Source: Asticcacaulis aquaticus (GTDB lineage: Bacteria; Pseudomonadota; Alphaproteobacteria; Caulobacterales; Caulobacteraceae). From it: 64,000 bases of DNA. The stretch is taken from the NCBI RefSeq assembly GCF_028550415.1, contig NZ_JAQQKX010000001.1, forward strand, positions 496,001 through 560,000, written 5' to 3'. Below are positions 1 to 8,926 of this stretch, in pieces. Numbering within the stretch: the first letter of the stretch is position 1; the number at the start of each line of letters is the position of its first letter. The notes under the pieces were generated by a model that had not been told where the DNA came from, ran no database searches, and saw only the letters and a list, made by a program, of their open reading frames with translations. The position numbers and the translations under genes are program-made.

Positions 1-330
1 CCACACCTCACCGATTAGGATGTCTTTCACCGTCAGGGTGTTTGCCTTCCCTTTGACGATCATGTCGATTGGTTGGCTGGAAGACTTCATAGGCTTCAAC
101 TGCACCCGCCATTGGCCGCCCAAACCTGCCTTCGTTTTAACCGTCTGACCCGCAATCCGAACATCGACCTTTTCACCCGGATCGGCCCAACCCCAGACGC
201 TAACGGACTGTCCCCCTTGAAGAGTCATATGATCTGAAAGAATAGCCGGTAGCCGTACGTCCGACCAGGCGAAGGTCGGCGTCAAAATGGCGACCGTCAG
301 GGATATTATTTTGATGGTATTCATGTGCAT
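1..330 (-). CDS. Sialate O-acetylesterase-like protein, N-terminal part only
   Basis: The gene runs off the left edge; only the first 110 codons are present. The reading frame begins with a short hydrophobic signal peptide, then the stretch DVRLPAILSDHMTLQGGQSV, and reaches the motif GEVW at the window edge. That opening (LP..LSD.M.LQ) and the GEVW element are typical of the SIAE/DUF303 carbohydrate acetylesterases that remove O-acetyl groups from glycans. The start at 330 is preferred because GGAAGA lies just upstream; a second ATG at 324 is possible. It is downstream of the GH35 gene on the same strand and is probably the last gene of the FecI-FecR-receptor-GH35 operon. The catalytic part lies outside the window, so activity cannot be judged. 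Confidence 0.72.
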   Translation of the reverse strand, partial: MHMNTIKIISLTVAILTPTFAWSDVRLPAILSDHMTLQGGQSVSVWGWADPGEKVDVRIAGQTVKTKAGLGGQWRVQLKPMKSSSQPIDMIVKGKANTLTVKDILIGEVW

Positions 331-427
331 GATCTTTCTTCCGGTATCTTCGGCGTCGGCCGTCTATTGTCTAGGATTTGGTCGCGGCAATCCTCGCGAG
401 TTCGATGCGCTCATTCGCACTCTTCAA

Positions 428-3370
428 TCACCGTGCTTGGCGCATATCGACCAGTTTCACGCCTTCCAAGGCGTTGCCGGGCTTGCCGTCGGTCGTGACG
501 GCAAGCGCGATCGTGTTGGCGCCGTTCGGGTTCAGGAATGCCGGAGGTATGACAAAGGTATTCTGCGGCCCGACGTTTGAGACATAGTTGCCAGCATGCC
601 AGCCGTTGACGAAGATCAGAACGCGCGTGTGCCTATCGGTTTTTGTCTGTGTCGGATCGCCGAAAACCAGGGCGAGTTGCGTATCGACATCCTTGGGCAG
701 ATCCAGCTTGAAGGCAGTGCGCAGCCAGTAGGTACCCGGTGCAGGCGGGGCGGCGGTGACGTTGGCGGGCGTCCACCCGTCGGGTCTGGCGTCGGGTAGG
801 TGCCAGCCCTTGCGTTCACCGTAGAGCCCGCCGTTGTTGAACGTGCCCCGCACGGGGTCCATGGTCTCGCCCTGACCCTGAATTTTCCACGTGATCGGCG
901 TGGTGAAGCGTTGCGTCTCGTCAGGGCTGAGCGAGGCCGAGATTAGGCCGCGCCCCTCCTTGTGTTCCTCATTGGCGAACAGATCCCAGTTGTGCGACAT
1001 GTTGCGCACCATCACCGATATCTGGTGCGTGCCGGGTTTCAGATCGACGTCGAAGCTGGCCTTACCCACCGTTGGGATTTTCGGATAGGTGAAACCGCCC
1101 GGCAGCTCGTTCTGACCGACGAACCTGCCATCGATCCACACCTGCACGAGACCGACCGCGCCACCGCCATAGGTCAGCTCCAGTTTTTTCTGAGTGGTCC
1201 TCGCCGTCAAGCGGCCCCGATACCAGACATCGCCCTGATGGAAACCGTAATCGCTCATCGCCAAAACCGGCTGCCCCGGCGGCGGCTGGGTCGGCACGGT
1301 GGCGGCAGAAACCTTCAGGTCCGCCACGCGCCATGCGCTGTCGTCGAAGGCGGGATCGGCTTCACGCGAATCCCAACGGATTGTCCATTGCGCCGCCATC
1401 AGATCAGGCAGCACGACGGCTTTCGGCTCCGCGAGGTACGAGGTCAACAGCGATCCGGAGGCCGTTGAATGGGCGTCCAGCGGTGTTCCGTTGAAAGTCA
1501 GCGTTTTCGCCGTCGCCCAGACTTCGATGGCCTCGGCTGTCTGACCCTCACCGGTCAGGTTCAGGCGCTCGCCATCCCACACCGCGCCTTTGACGATCGC
1601 GCTCGTGCGTTGCAGAACAGGCCCTTTGTCTGTCTCTTGCCGCCAGAATTTCTGGGTTTCGGCATCCTCACCAATGAGTAGCAGCAGCGGGGCGGCATCG
1701 CCCGTTATACGCAGTCGGATTAGGCCTTTGTGCTGATAGTTCAGACGCAGGTCGCCGGTCTTGGCGTCGTAAACCGTGGTCGCCAGACCCTCGATCACCT
1801 CGACCTTGGGCTTAGTCTTGAAACGCAGGACGGTCTCGCCATCCTCACCGACCCGACCATACAACAGAGCAATATCGGTCGCGCCCTGTTGAAGGTGGGT
1901 TTGCAGGTCCGACGTCGTATAGACCAGCTTTTGTCGCTCCAGCCCGTAATCGGCCAGCAGCAGCTTGGCGTCCTGCCCCTTGAGCCGCAGCGTGCCTTGT
2001 TGCGGGATCAGGTACGATCCGGCCTTCGTCGTCAGGCGAAATTTGAACGCATCATCACCCATGCCGTCGTGCGGTTCGTGGATGGCGAAGACCAGATGCC
2101 CAGCAGGTCCTGCGTTATGATAGAGCTTGACCTTGTCGGACGTCGGATAGAGCGGCTCGGCCTTGTCCATATGGGTCAGGAGCGGTTCCGCGGCCTGAGT
2201 GAACTGACCCAGTTGCTTCAGGGTATAGGCTTTGTCACGCAGTTGCCGCGTCTCAGAGATCGGCGCACCGTAGTCGTAGGAGGTATAGACGACGCTGGCC
2301 GGCATCCAGCCCCACGAAGTACCGCCGAACGCCATATAGATATTGTGGATAGTCACGCGGTTGATGATATTGGCGCCATAGAACGTCCGGACATAGCCCG
2401 GCCCGAGGCGTTTGGCGTTGCATTCGTAGTTCCCGACACTGCCCCAGTAGTCGAACCAGCCCGCGCCATATTCGGCGGCAAAGCCCGGCGTCTTCGGCGA
2501 TGCCAGCGAACCGATCTGCGGCTGGGTCGTCGAATAGATGCCGTTATTGGGCGCAGGGTTGTGGGCTCCGACCTCGCCCTTCTCGTTGCACGATCCACCC
2601 GGATAGCCGTCGAAGGCATAGAGGTCGAGACCGGGCGCGGCGACCGTATAGTAGGTCTCGGAACCCTGCGGCACCCAGTTGGGCAGGGAGTTGGGGGAAT
2701 TATGGAACAGGGGCACATCGATACCGTCGGCACGAGCCTTCTTGATCAGGTGATCCATATAGCGACGGTGTTCGTCGGAGGTGTCGAACAGTTCGTTCTC
2801 GACCTGATAGAGGATGACCTTGCCGCCGCGGCTGATCTGATGTCTGGCGATGATGGCGTTGATATGGGTCAGCCAGTCGTCGGCTTCCTTGAGGTAGTCC
2901 GGCGCCATCGTCCGCGCCACACCTGTTTGACGCGCCAGATAGCCGGGGAAGCCGCCGCGGGAGACCTCGGCATTGATATAGGGGCCGGGACGCACGATGA
3001 CGTAGAGCCCCTCTTCCTCGGCCATGCGGATCGCCAGATCCATGTCGCGGATACCCGTGAAGTCGTACGCGCCCGGCGCGGGCGAGTGATAGCCCCAGTT
3101 GAAATAGAGTGCGACCGTGTTGAACCCCGAGGCCTTCATCTTGCGATAGACGTCGCGCCAAGCGTTTGTATCCGGCAGTCGGAACGGATGGAACTCGCCC
3201 GACCAGATGAACTCGCGATGGCCGTTGATCATCAGGGAGTGTTCATCCCAGCTTACGGCCTTGGTCGAGGAAGCGATGACAGGCGCATCTGCTGCCCTCA
3301 CCGCTGCGGCTCCCGAAGAGGCCGCCAGGCACAGCCACATTGCGGAACAGAGTTTTAGCTTAAAGCGCAT
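428..3370 (-). CDS. GH35 family beta-galactosidase, secreted
   Basis: About 980 residues with a signal peptide. The (beta/alpha)8 domain shows WSGEFHPFRLP near residue 60, VALYFNWGYHSP near 90, RPGPYINAEVSRGGFP near 130, QVENELFD near 193-198 (the Glu after Asn is the expected acid/base) and AAEYGAGWF near 300 (the expected nucleophile Glu). C-terminal beta-sandwich modules follow, with jelly-roll-like segments such as DVWYRGRL and GTYWLRTAF. The family removes terminal beta-linked galactose, here probably from pectic galactan or arabinogalactan, in the periplasm or outside the cell. The ATG at 3370 is chosen over 3379 because AGGATGG sits at proper spacing before it. It follows the TonB receptor after about 50 bases and is presumably cotranscribed with it. 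Confidence 0.9.
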   Translation of the reverse strand: MRFKLKLCSAMWLCLAASSGAAAVRAADAPVIASSTKAVSWDEHSLMINGHREFIWSGEFHPFRLPDTNAWRDVYRKMKASGFNTVALYFNWGYHSPAPGAYDFTGIRDMDLAIRMAEEEGLYVIVRPGPYINAEVSRGGFPGYLARQTGVARTMAPDYLKEADDWLTHINAIIARHQISRGGKVILYQVENELFDTSDEHRRYMDHLIKKARADGIDVPLFHNSPNSLPNWVPQGSETYYTVAAPGLDLYAFDGYPGGSCNEKGEVGAHNPAPNNGIYSTTQPQIGSLASPKTPGFAAEYGAGWFDYWGSVGNYECNAKRLGPGYVRTFYGANIINRVTIHNIYMAFGGTSWGWMPASVVYTSYDYGAPISETRQLRDKAYTLKQLGQFTQAAEPLLTHMDKAEPLYPTSDKVKLYHNAGPAGHLVFAIHEPHDGMGDDAFKFRLTTKAGSYLIPQQGTLRLKGQDAKLLLADYGLERQKLVYTTSDLQTHLQQGATDIALLYGRVGEDGETVLRFKTKPKVEVIEGLATTVYDAKTGDLRLNYQHKGLIRLRITGDAAPLLLLIGEDAETQKFWRQETDKGPVLQRTSAIVKGAVWDGERLNLTGEGQTAEAIEVWATAKTLTFNGTPLDAHSTASGSLLTSYLAEPKAVVLPDLMAAQWTIRWDSREADPAFDDSAWRVADLKVSAATVPTQPPPGQPVLAMSDYGFHQGDVWYRGRLTARTTQKKLELTYGGGAVGLVQVWIDGRFVGQNELPGGFTYPKIPTVGKASFDVDLKPGTHQISVMVRNMSHNWDLFANEEHKEGRGLISASLSPDETQRFTTPITWKIQGQGETMDPVRGTFNNGGLYGERKGWHLPDARPDGWTPANVTAAPPAPGTYWLRTAFKLDLPKDVDTQLALVFGDPTQTKTDRHTRVLIFVNGWHAGNYVSNVGPQNTFVIPPAFLNPNGANTIALAVTTDGKPGNALEGVKLVDMRQAR

Positions 3371-3420
3371 GGTTTCCATCCTGATGGTGTTATGGGTTTT
3401 GAATCGAAATCGTTGGGGTC

Positions 3421-6400
3421 TTAAAAGGTCGTCTTAAGGGCGACTTGAAAAGTCCGGCCCAGCACGTCGTAGGTGGCGGGCCATGTGTTCGAGAGGTACT
3501 GAGCTGAACCGGGTATCGGCGGCTCCCGATTCATCACATTCGTGACGCCCCCAAAAAGACTCGTTCGCTGTCCGAGCTTTAACATAATGGATAAATCGAC
3601 ATAGACCTGTGGCGCGATGCGCGGGCTGGTCATGTTTTCGAGGTCGGGCACGTTGCCACCGGCACGCCGGGGAAGCCGGTAGCTGTCCCGCCAGACTTCG
3701 CCGATATAGCGTACCTTAAGCGACACTGATTTTGCTTCCCCACGCCAGGTGAGAGTCGAGACGCTTTTCCATCGCGGTACAGGCTGACCACAGGTGCCAC
3801 CAAACGCGCCTACACATTCGTTGTTGAAATGGCTGAGCGCCTGAACTGGATTGATCGTGAACCTCTGTGTATATGTGGCGTCTACCGCCACCTCCACGGT
3901 CCCGATCAGGCGAGATAGGTATCCCGACGCGGACAGGGTGTCTCGCAGACTCAGGTCGACGCCCGACACTCGGAGGCCACCGGCATTAGCGTTTGTTGTC
4001 TGGACGTAAGTCGGTTGCGAGATTTCGCCCGTCAACCTGTCCCGGTGGATCGCTTGGCAATACGTGTTCTCCGCCGCGACAAATTCGTAGTAGCAGAGGT
4101 TCAGCGTACTTTGCAGACCGCCACCGCCTGAGCCGATGGCGCCGTCTACGCGAATATCGAAAAAATCCACACTCATGACCGCCGTCGGCCGGTGGGTGGG
4201 CTGATACGTGGCCCCAAATGTCAAGGTATCTGACTCTTCCTGCCCCACCAAGGGGTTTCCACCCGACGTCACGCCGATGATGCCATTCGGCTGGACGAGT
4301 TCAGTGAAGACGGCATGGTCGGGCACGCCGGTCTGGATGCACAGCTTTCGAACCGCATCCGTCTTGTGATCGGCGGCAGCCCGGCTGGAACAGGGGTCCA
4401 CGGCCGGCGTGAATATTGCGGATTGCTGATTATAAAGTTCGCCGATGCTGGGCGCGCGAATGGAATGCTGAAGTTGAGACCTGACGCTAAAGTCAGCCGA
4501 AGGCTGCCATTGCAGTCCTGCGGAGTAACTCCAGACCCCGCCGACACCCGCTAGGCTATAGTCGGAATACCGCAGCGCCGCAGTCATATCCAACCGGCCG
4601 ATATGCCGTTGATTGGCGATGAGGGGTAGTCGGACCTCTCCGTAAACCTCCTTGACCGACACCGATCCCGATGTCGGGCGCAACGCCGTAAATCCGGCGA
4701 TATCTCCGAGGTCCGCAGGGTAGTCGGGCTTAAGAATGGCGGTATTGCGGCGCCACTCAAAGCCGAGACTGTAAACGATCCGTCCCGTACGCAATGTCGG
4801 GCCGCTTCCCCTGACGTTCCCGGCGAAGACGTCCTGCGCGGCGTACTGGTAGTTCGTCGAACCAAAGGTGACGGACTGTGCGGCGGTCGGCGATATATTC
4901 GCGCCGAATATGTTTAGCACAGGCGGCTGTCCATTGTGCGACAACAGGCCCAGCGCAAATCGCGATCGAGAGACCGCCCCAGTCTGCCTGTCGCGATTTC
5001 GCATTTTGGCATAGGAATAGTACACATCATATTGCAGGCCGTATCGGCTGCCTCTAATCCCTACGACGCCCCGCGCCAAACGCCGTTCCGAGACATTGCG
5101 TCGCACGGGAATTTCAGCCATTCGCCGCCCAATTCCAATGGCGATTAGGCCGTCCTGCGGCCGGTTTGTAAAATCGATACCGCCTTGATTGATGGTAGTC
5201 GTCGTTGTCTCCAAGGCATCGATCTCTCGAAAAACAGCTTTCATCTCAGACGATAGAAATGGATTGGTCGTTTCGAGCAAAAACGTTCCGTTGATGTTGG
5301 TGGGCGCGAATTGCATCCGGGTGGTGTTTTGCGACGCGTGCAACTCGGCGTACGCGGTATCGGCAGACGTCACCTGAAATGTGAAGAACGCATTGGCCGT
5401 GCGCCGTTTGAGCGGGATGATCAGATAATTCGGCGGGCTATTATTATAATCGTCCTCCGGCGTCAGGGCGGGGCGCGCCGTCATGCCAGCATCGTCGAAG
5501 GTGAAACCCCGCCCGCCGGCACTTTGCAGGCCTGCCGCCGTCAGACTCATATCGAGTTGCGGGCTGGAACGGACGGCCCCGTACTGAGGTATTCCAAAAA
5601 AGCGCCCGTTGGGCAGGTCACCCGAACCCGTAGCGATCAAGCCAGGCCGACCGCCAGCCTCTGTACAGGTCTGACCCGTCGGCACCGCCAAAGCCTGACC
5701 CGGCCGGCTAGCACTCCAGCTTTCCTTCGTTACGCACCCATCGCCTGCGGCAAAATAAGCCCAGCCACCCATCTCACCGCGCGTGATGGCATCCCGATCC
5801 GTCGCATTGACGGCGACCATAACTATTCCCCGATCTTCGGCAAAGGCGCGGCCGACGGTCAGTTCGATCTCATGGGTTCGCCTGCCGGTGGGTTCGTCCC
5901 AGTCCGTCCGAGCCGATAGGTCTACACCCTTCAGATCGGTCTTCATGATGAAATTCACGACTCCCGAGATAGCGTCCGACCCATACACTGCGGACGACCC
6001 GCCCGTGACCACCTCGATCCTGTCGACCAGACCGGGCGGGATGGCGTTCAGATCCGTCGTCTGATCTATCCCCGCTATGGCAAAGCGGCGTCCATTTACC
6101 AGTACCAGATTGCGCTGCTCGCCCAGTCCGCGGAGATTGAGCGCCACGCTACCGCCGGGTACGGTATTGCCGGTGGAGCTGTTGGTCTGGGAACCGAGAA
6201 ATTGCGAACCCTGGCTCAGCAGGGTCTCAATCGTCTGATCACCGGAAAGGTCTATCTGATCGCGCCTGATCCCCAGCAACGGTGCCGGGGACCGCGCCCC
6301 CCGGACGAGTAGTCTAGAGCCAGTAATTATCACTTCTACCGGCTCGACCTGTGTTTCGGCAACGGGATCAGGTCGGGATGATAGCAGCTTCGTCTCCGGT

Positions 6401-6711
6401 ACCGATGTCCTCACCCTTAAAGAGATCACGGTCCCAGTGTCCGACGCGACTTCCAGACCTGTACCCTCTAGTAAAAATCCTAAAGCCGCCCTGACCTCCA
6501 TGTGGCCCTTAAGAGGGCGGGTCCGAATACCCTTCAATGTGTCAGCAGGCGCAAAAATTTGTATGCCAGCCTGACGGGCAAACTCCGATATTGCCTTTGT
6601 AGCCGGTTCCGACGGGATATCGAATCGTTTCACTTGCGCCACCGACGCACTGGCGAAGCCAAAACCGACGGCAATAAGACCGGCCGCAAGTCCTGCCCTC
6701 CGACTTACCAT
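3421..6711 (-). CDS. TonB-dependent receptor with N-terminal signalling (STN) domain
   Basis: 1,096 residues. A signal peptide ending near ASASVAQ is followed by an STN/secretin domain (about residues 28-100, FDIPSEPATKAISEFARQAG), a plug domain (about 125-260, with VEVIITGSR and NLRGLGEQRNLVLVNGRR) and a 22-strand-type barrel ending in Phe. The STN domain is the part of FecA-type transducers that contacts the FecR anti-sigma protein, so this receptor probably both imports an oligosaccharide and signals its presence. The fecR-fecI pair lies directly upstream and the GH35 gene downstream, which suggests a galactose-containing ligand. GGGAGG precedes the ATG at 6711. The ligand is inferred from context only. 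Confidence 0.92.
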   Translation of the reverse strand: MVSRRAGLAAGLIAVGFGFASASVAQVKRFDIPSEPATKAISEFARQAGIQIFAPADTLKGIRTRPLKGHMEVRAALGFLLEGTGLEVASDTGTVISLRVRTSVPETKLLSSRPDPVAETQVEPVEVIITGSRLLVRGARSPAPLLGIRRDQIDLSGDQTIETLLSQGSQFLGSQTNSSTGNTVPGGSVALNLRGLGEQRNLVLVNGRRFAIAGIDQTTDLNAIPPGLVDRIEVVTGGSSAVYGSDAISGVVNFIMKTDLKGVDLSARTDWDEPTGRRTHEIELTVGRAFAEDRGIVMVAVNATDRDAITRGEMGGWAYFAAGDGCVTKESWSASRPGQALAVPTGQTCTEAGGRPGLIATGSGDLPNGRFFGIPQYGAVRSSPQLDMSLTAAGLQSAGGRGFTFDDAGMTARPALTPEDDYNNSPPNYLIIPLKRRTANAFFTFQVTSADTAYAELHASQNTTRMQFAPTNINGTFLLETTNPFLSSEMKAVFREIDALETTTTTINQGGIDFTNRPQDGLIAIGIGRRMAEIPVRRNVSERRLARGVVGIRGSRYGLQYDVYYSYAKMRNRDRQTGAVSRSRFALGLLSHNGQPPVLNIFGANISPTAAQSVTFGSTNYQYAAQDVFAGNVRGSGPTLRTGRIVYSLGFEWRRNTAILKPDYPADLGDIAGFTALRPTSGSVSVKEVYGEVRLPLIANQRHIGRLDMTAALRYSDYSLAGVGGVWSYSAGLQWQPSADFSVRSQLQHSIRAPSIGELYNQQSAIFTPAVDPCSSRAAADHKTDAVRKLCIQTGVPDHAVFTELVQPNGIIGVTSGGNPLVGQEESDTLTFGATYQPTHRPTAVMSVDFFDIRVDGAIGSGGGGLQSTLNLCYYEFVAAENTYCQAIHRDRLTGEISQPTYVQTTNANAGGLRVSGVDLSLRDTLSASGYLSRLIGTVEVAVDATYTQRFTINPVQALSHFNNECVGAFGGTCGQPVPRWKSVSTLTWRGEAKSVSLKVRYIGEVWRDSYRLPRRAGGNVPDLENMTSPRIAPQVYVDLSIMLKLGQRTSLFGGVTNVMNREPPIPGSAQYLSNTWPATYDVLGRTFQVALKTTF

Positions 6712-6811
6712 TCCTAAAACCTCCCTGGGTATCCGCTTGTTTTGTGATGCGGACTTCCCTTTAGTTAGAGGCGCAGAGGGTCAATGTTCCGCCATCCGAC
6801 ACAATATCTTT

Positions 6812-7831
6812 CTAACTTGCCTTGGCTACGAGGCGATACTGGTGGGTGTCTTCGATAACCGTAAGGCTGTAAGCTGCGGCTACGGCGCTGGCGAAACCGC
6901 CCGGGTTGCGGGCTTCGAAAAGCCCCGTAATCTCGTGGGCCGCGATAGCCGGGTCCGTAATGACTATAACCTTGTCATTGTAGCGCGCGAACTCGGCAAC
7001 CGCCTCCGCAAGGGTTTGTCCTTCAAGGGCGATGTGTCCACCCTGCCACGCCAGCGAACGTGATAACTCGTCAGGGGAAAGCGATTCTGGGGTCGCGCCC
7101 GCCGTTCTCCACATCCGACTATCGACTTTCAGGCGTTCGCCCGCGCCAACGCGGACAATCGTATCTGAGCCCGCTAGACGCACGTCGACGAGCCCATCCC
7201 TTACAAGAAGAACTACCTGATGGCTGTTCAGGCGCCGCACCACGAAGCTAGTCCCTAAAGCGACAAATTCCACATTTTCAGTATTTACGGTAAAGGGTCG
7301 GGTCGGGTCCTTCGCAACCTCAAACAAGGCTTCACCCGCTTCGAGGTCAACGCGGCGATGCCGTGCATTAACCAATGCTCGTAAATGCGTATCGGTATTC
7401 AGATTTACCAACGATCCATCCTTCAGCGGGACCGCTCTCGCTTCACCTTTTTCCGTCGTCAGTACCTGCGCCTGGCTATCGACAGCGGACAGTACGACCA
7501 GCGCGCCTGCCATTGACGCAGCGACCGCGCCGCCACCCCAGAAAACCTGACGACGTGACAGCCCCCCCGGGACAAGTTTGAAGCCCTTCCCGTCCCGCAC
7601 CTCGGCCCGACCACGATAGTCCGGCCCCAAGGCCACCGCGCGCTTTGCATAGATCAATACGGCTTGTGCGCGTCCATACGCGCCTGGCCGACGGACGTCG
7701 CCTGATAGCCAAGCCTCAAGTTCGGACATTTCGTCTGGTGTCAGCGGACGCCGATCGGCCCTCGCTACCCACTTCGCCGCTGTGGCGTCAATATCTACCG
7801 CCGTCTCAATCGCCGCCACGATGGGGTTCAT
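6812..7831 (-). CDS. FecR family anti-sigma regulator
   Basis: 339 residues. The N-terminal cytoplasmic domain (DUF4880 type) carries the pattern AAKWVARADRRPLTPDEMSELEAWL in slightly varied form, followed by DVRRPGAYGRAQ. One transmembrane segment lies near residues 97-118 (GGAVAASMAGALVVLSAV), and the periplasmic FecR domain contains LTTEKGEARAVPL and DGSLVNLNTDT. A C-terminal STN-like segment ends the protein. It is expected to hold the neighbouring ECF sigma factor inactive until the receptor reports ligand. It overlaps the sigma gene by 26 bases, which implies translational coupling. Confidence 0.9.
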   Translation of the reverse strand: MNPIVAAIETAVDIDATAAKWVARADRRPLTPDEMSELEAWLSGDVRRPGAYGRAQAVLIYAKRAVALGPDYRGRAEVRDGKGFKLVPGGLSRRQVFWGGGAVAASMAGALVVLSAVDSQAQVLTTEKGEARAVPLKDGSLVNLNTDTHLRALVNARHRRVDLEAGEALFEVAKDPTRPFTVNTENVEFVALGTSFVVRRLNSHQVVLLVRDGLVDVRLAGSDTIVRVGAGERLKVDSRMWRTAGATPESLSPDELSRSLAWQGGHIALEGQTLAEAVAEFARYNDKVIVITDPAIAAHEITGLFEARNPGGFASAVAAAYSLTVIEDTHQYRLVAKAS

Positions 7832-8408
7832 CCCTACTCAATGCCATACCTATTCTCTTAGATGCGCGTTCAAAGTCTTTGCCACTATCGAAAAGCGTAC
7901 GCATGAGCAAAAAAAGACTGCGGCTCATATGTTTTTCAACGGTGCTTTCAGAAAGTCCGAGCGTTTTGGCTACCTCTTTCTGCGACATTTCCTGAACCCG
8001 TCGCATCAGGAACACCTCTCGAATTTTCCCCGGGAGCCGGTTAACGGCCTCGGCGAGATGTCGCAGCTCCTCGCGCCCACCCGCATGGTCCTCTGGAGAG
8101 GGTTCGATGGCCGCGACGTTCAACTCCTCAATTTCGGATACGGCATCGATGAATACGACGCGGGCGCGACGGATATGCAATGCCAGAATGGAGTAGGCGA
8201 CCTGATAGACGTAGTTCCGGATGTTCAAAATCTCTGCCACCGACTCCTTCATAATCAGACGGGTGTAGGTTTCTTGAAGGATATCATCGACATCGATGTC
8301 TGGTGGCACCCTCCCGTTAAGCCACTTACGAAGCGCTCGCTCGTGCGGGAGTACATGGCGCGCCAACCATTCCGCGCGATCCGGCGATACGATGCCCCGT
8401 TCAGGCAC
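7806..8408 (-). CDS. FecI-type ECF RNA polymerase sigma factor
   Basis: 200 residues with region 2 (DVDDILQETYTRLI, near residues 38-52) and region 4 (MSQKEVAKTLGLSESTVEKHMSR, near 155-178 in interrupted form), as expected for FecI-like ECF factors. It should direct RNA polymerase to the promoter of its cognate receptor operon. The frame begins at a GTG at 8408; no strong ribosome-binding site is visible, so the start is uncertain by a few codons. It overlaps fecR by 26 bases and is the first gene of the module. Confidence 0.9.
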   Translation of the reverse strand: MPERGIVSPDRAEWLARHVLPHERALRKWLNGRVPPDIDVDDILQETYTRLIMKESVAEILNIRNYVYQVAYSILALHIRRARVVFIDAVSEIEELNVAAIEPSPEDHAGGREELRHLAEAVNRLPGKIREVFLMRRVQEMSQKEVAKTLGLSESTVEKHMSRSLFLLMRTLFDSGKDFERASKRIGMALSRDEPHRGGD

Positions 8409-8926
8409 GGTACAGCCCGCTTGAGATTAGGTTCATGTCCTTGCGCACACGGCGCCCCTGCCTATTTATTTGTTCGGTCAGACAGGCCCGGACGGATTCA
8501 TGTCCAAAGGCCGACCCTCAACTAACTAGAGTTGGAGTTCATCCTTCTTCCGCTATTTAGGTCTCGGTTTATTTTCGACGGCGCCTTCCCGCATCGCAAA
8601 AAAAGGGCGGACCTTTCGGTCCGCCCAGTCTCGACCAGTTGCAGGGAGTTTGCTTAGTCTGGCCGCGCATTGATGCTCTCACTTGTACAGCGAAGAGATC
8701 ACATGCGAACAGGAAACGCAGGCCAATCACCCAAGAGAGGCGATGCACCAGGACGAGCGCGGCAGCCACTGCGGAAAAGCTGGATCACTTCTCCAAAAGT
8801 TCAAAAAACGGATTGTGCAGTGCCGCGACGCTCACATTAGATTAGAGAGCTGGGCGAGCTGATTTCCGCCATAAACCTGCAAAAAAATTTCGGCGTTGCG
8901 GCGGCACCTAACGCCCGCGACCCCAT
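8409..8926. other. Intergenic region between two FecI-receptor modules
   Basis: About 520 bases without a convincing gene. It must hold the promoter of the first fecI (right of 8408) and the 3' untranslated end of the second receptor transcript. Apart from the terminator at 8598-8626, listed separately, no repeat or conserved element was seen. Confidence 0.6.
8598..8626 (-). terminator. Rho-independent terminator
   Basis: A perfect nine-base-pair stem, GGGCGGACC (8605-8613) with GGTCCGCCC (8618-8626) and a four-base loop, lies beside an A7 run at 8598-8604. Read on the minus strand, the hairpin is followed by a T run, so it ends transcripts coming from the receptor gene at 8,927-12,790. Confidence 0.9.

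Noticed and set aside
1730-3358. 542-codon plus-strand open frame opposite the GH35 gene
   Set aside because: It is the antisense of a gene with clear catalytic motifs, has no ribosome-binding site or recognisable domain, and is rich in Arg, Gly and Val as expected for a GC-rich shadow.
8639-8845. Short open frames in the gap between receptor modules
   Set aside because: No ribosome-binding site or recognisable protein features; the terminator next to it indicates untranslated DNA.
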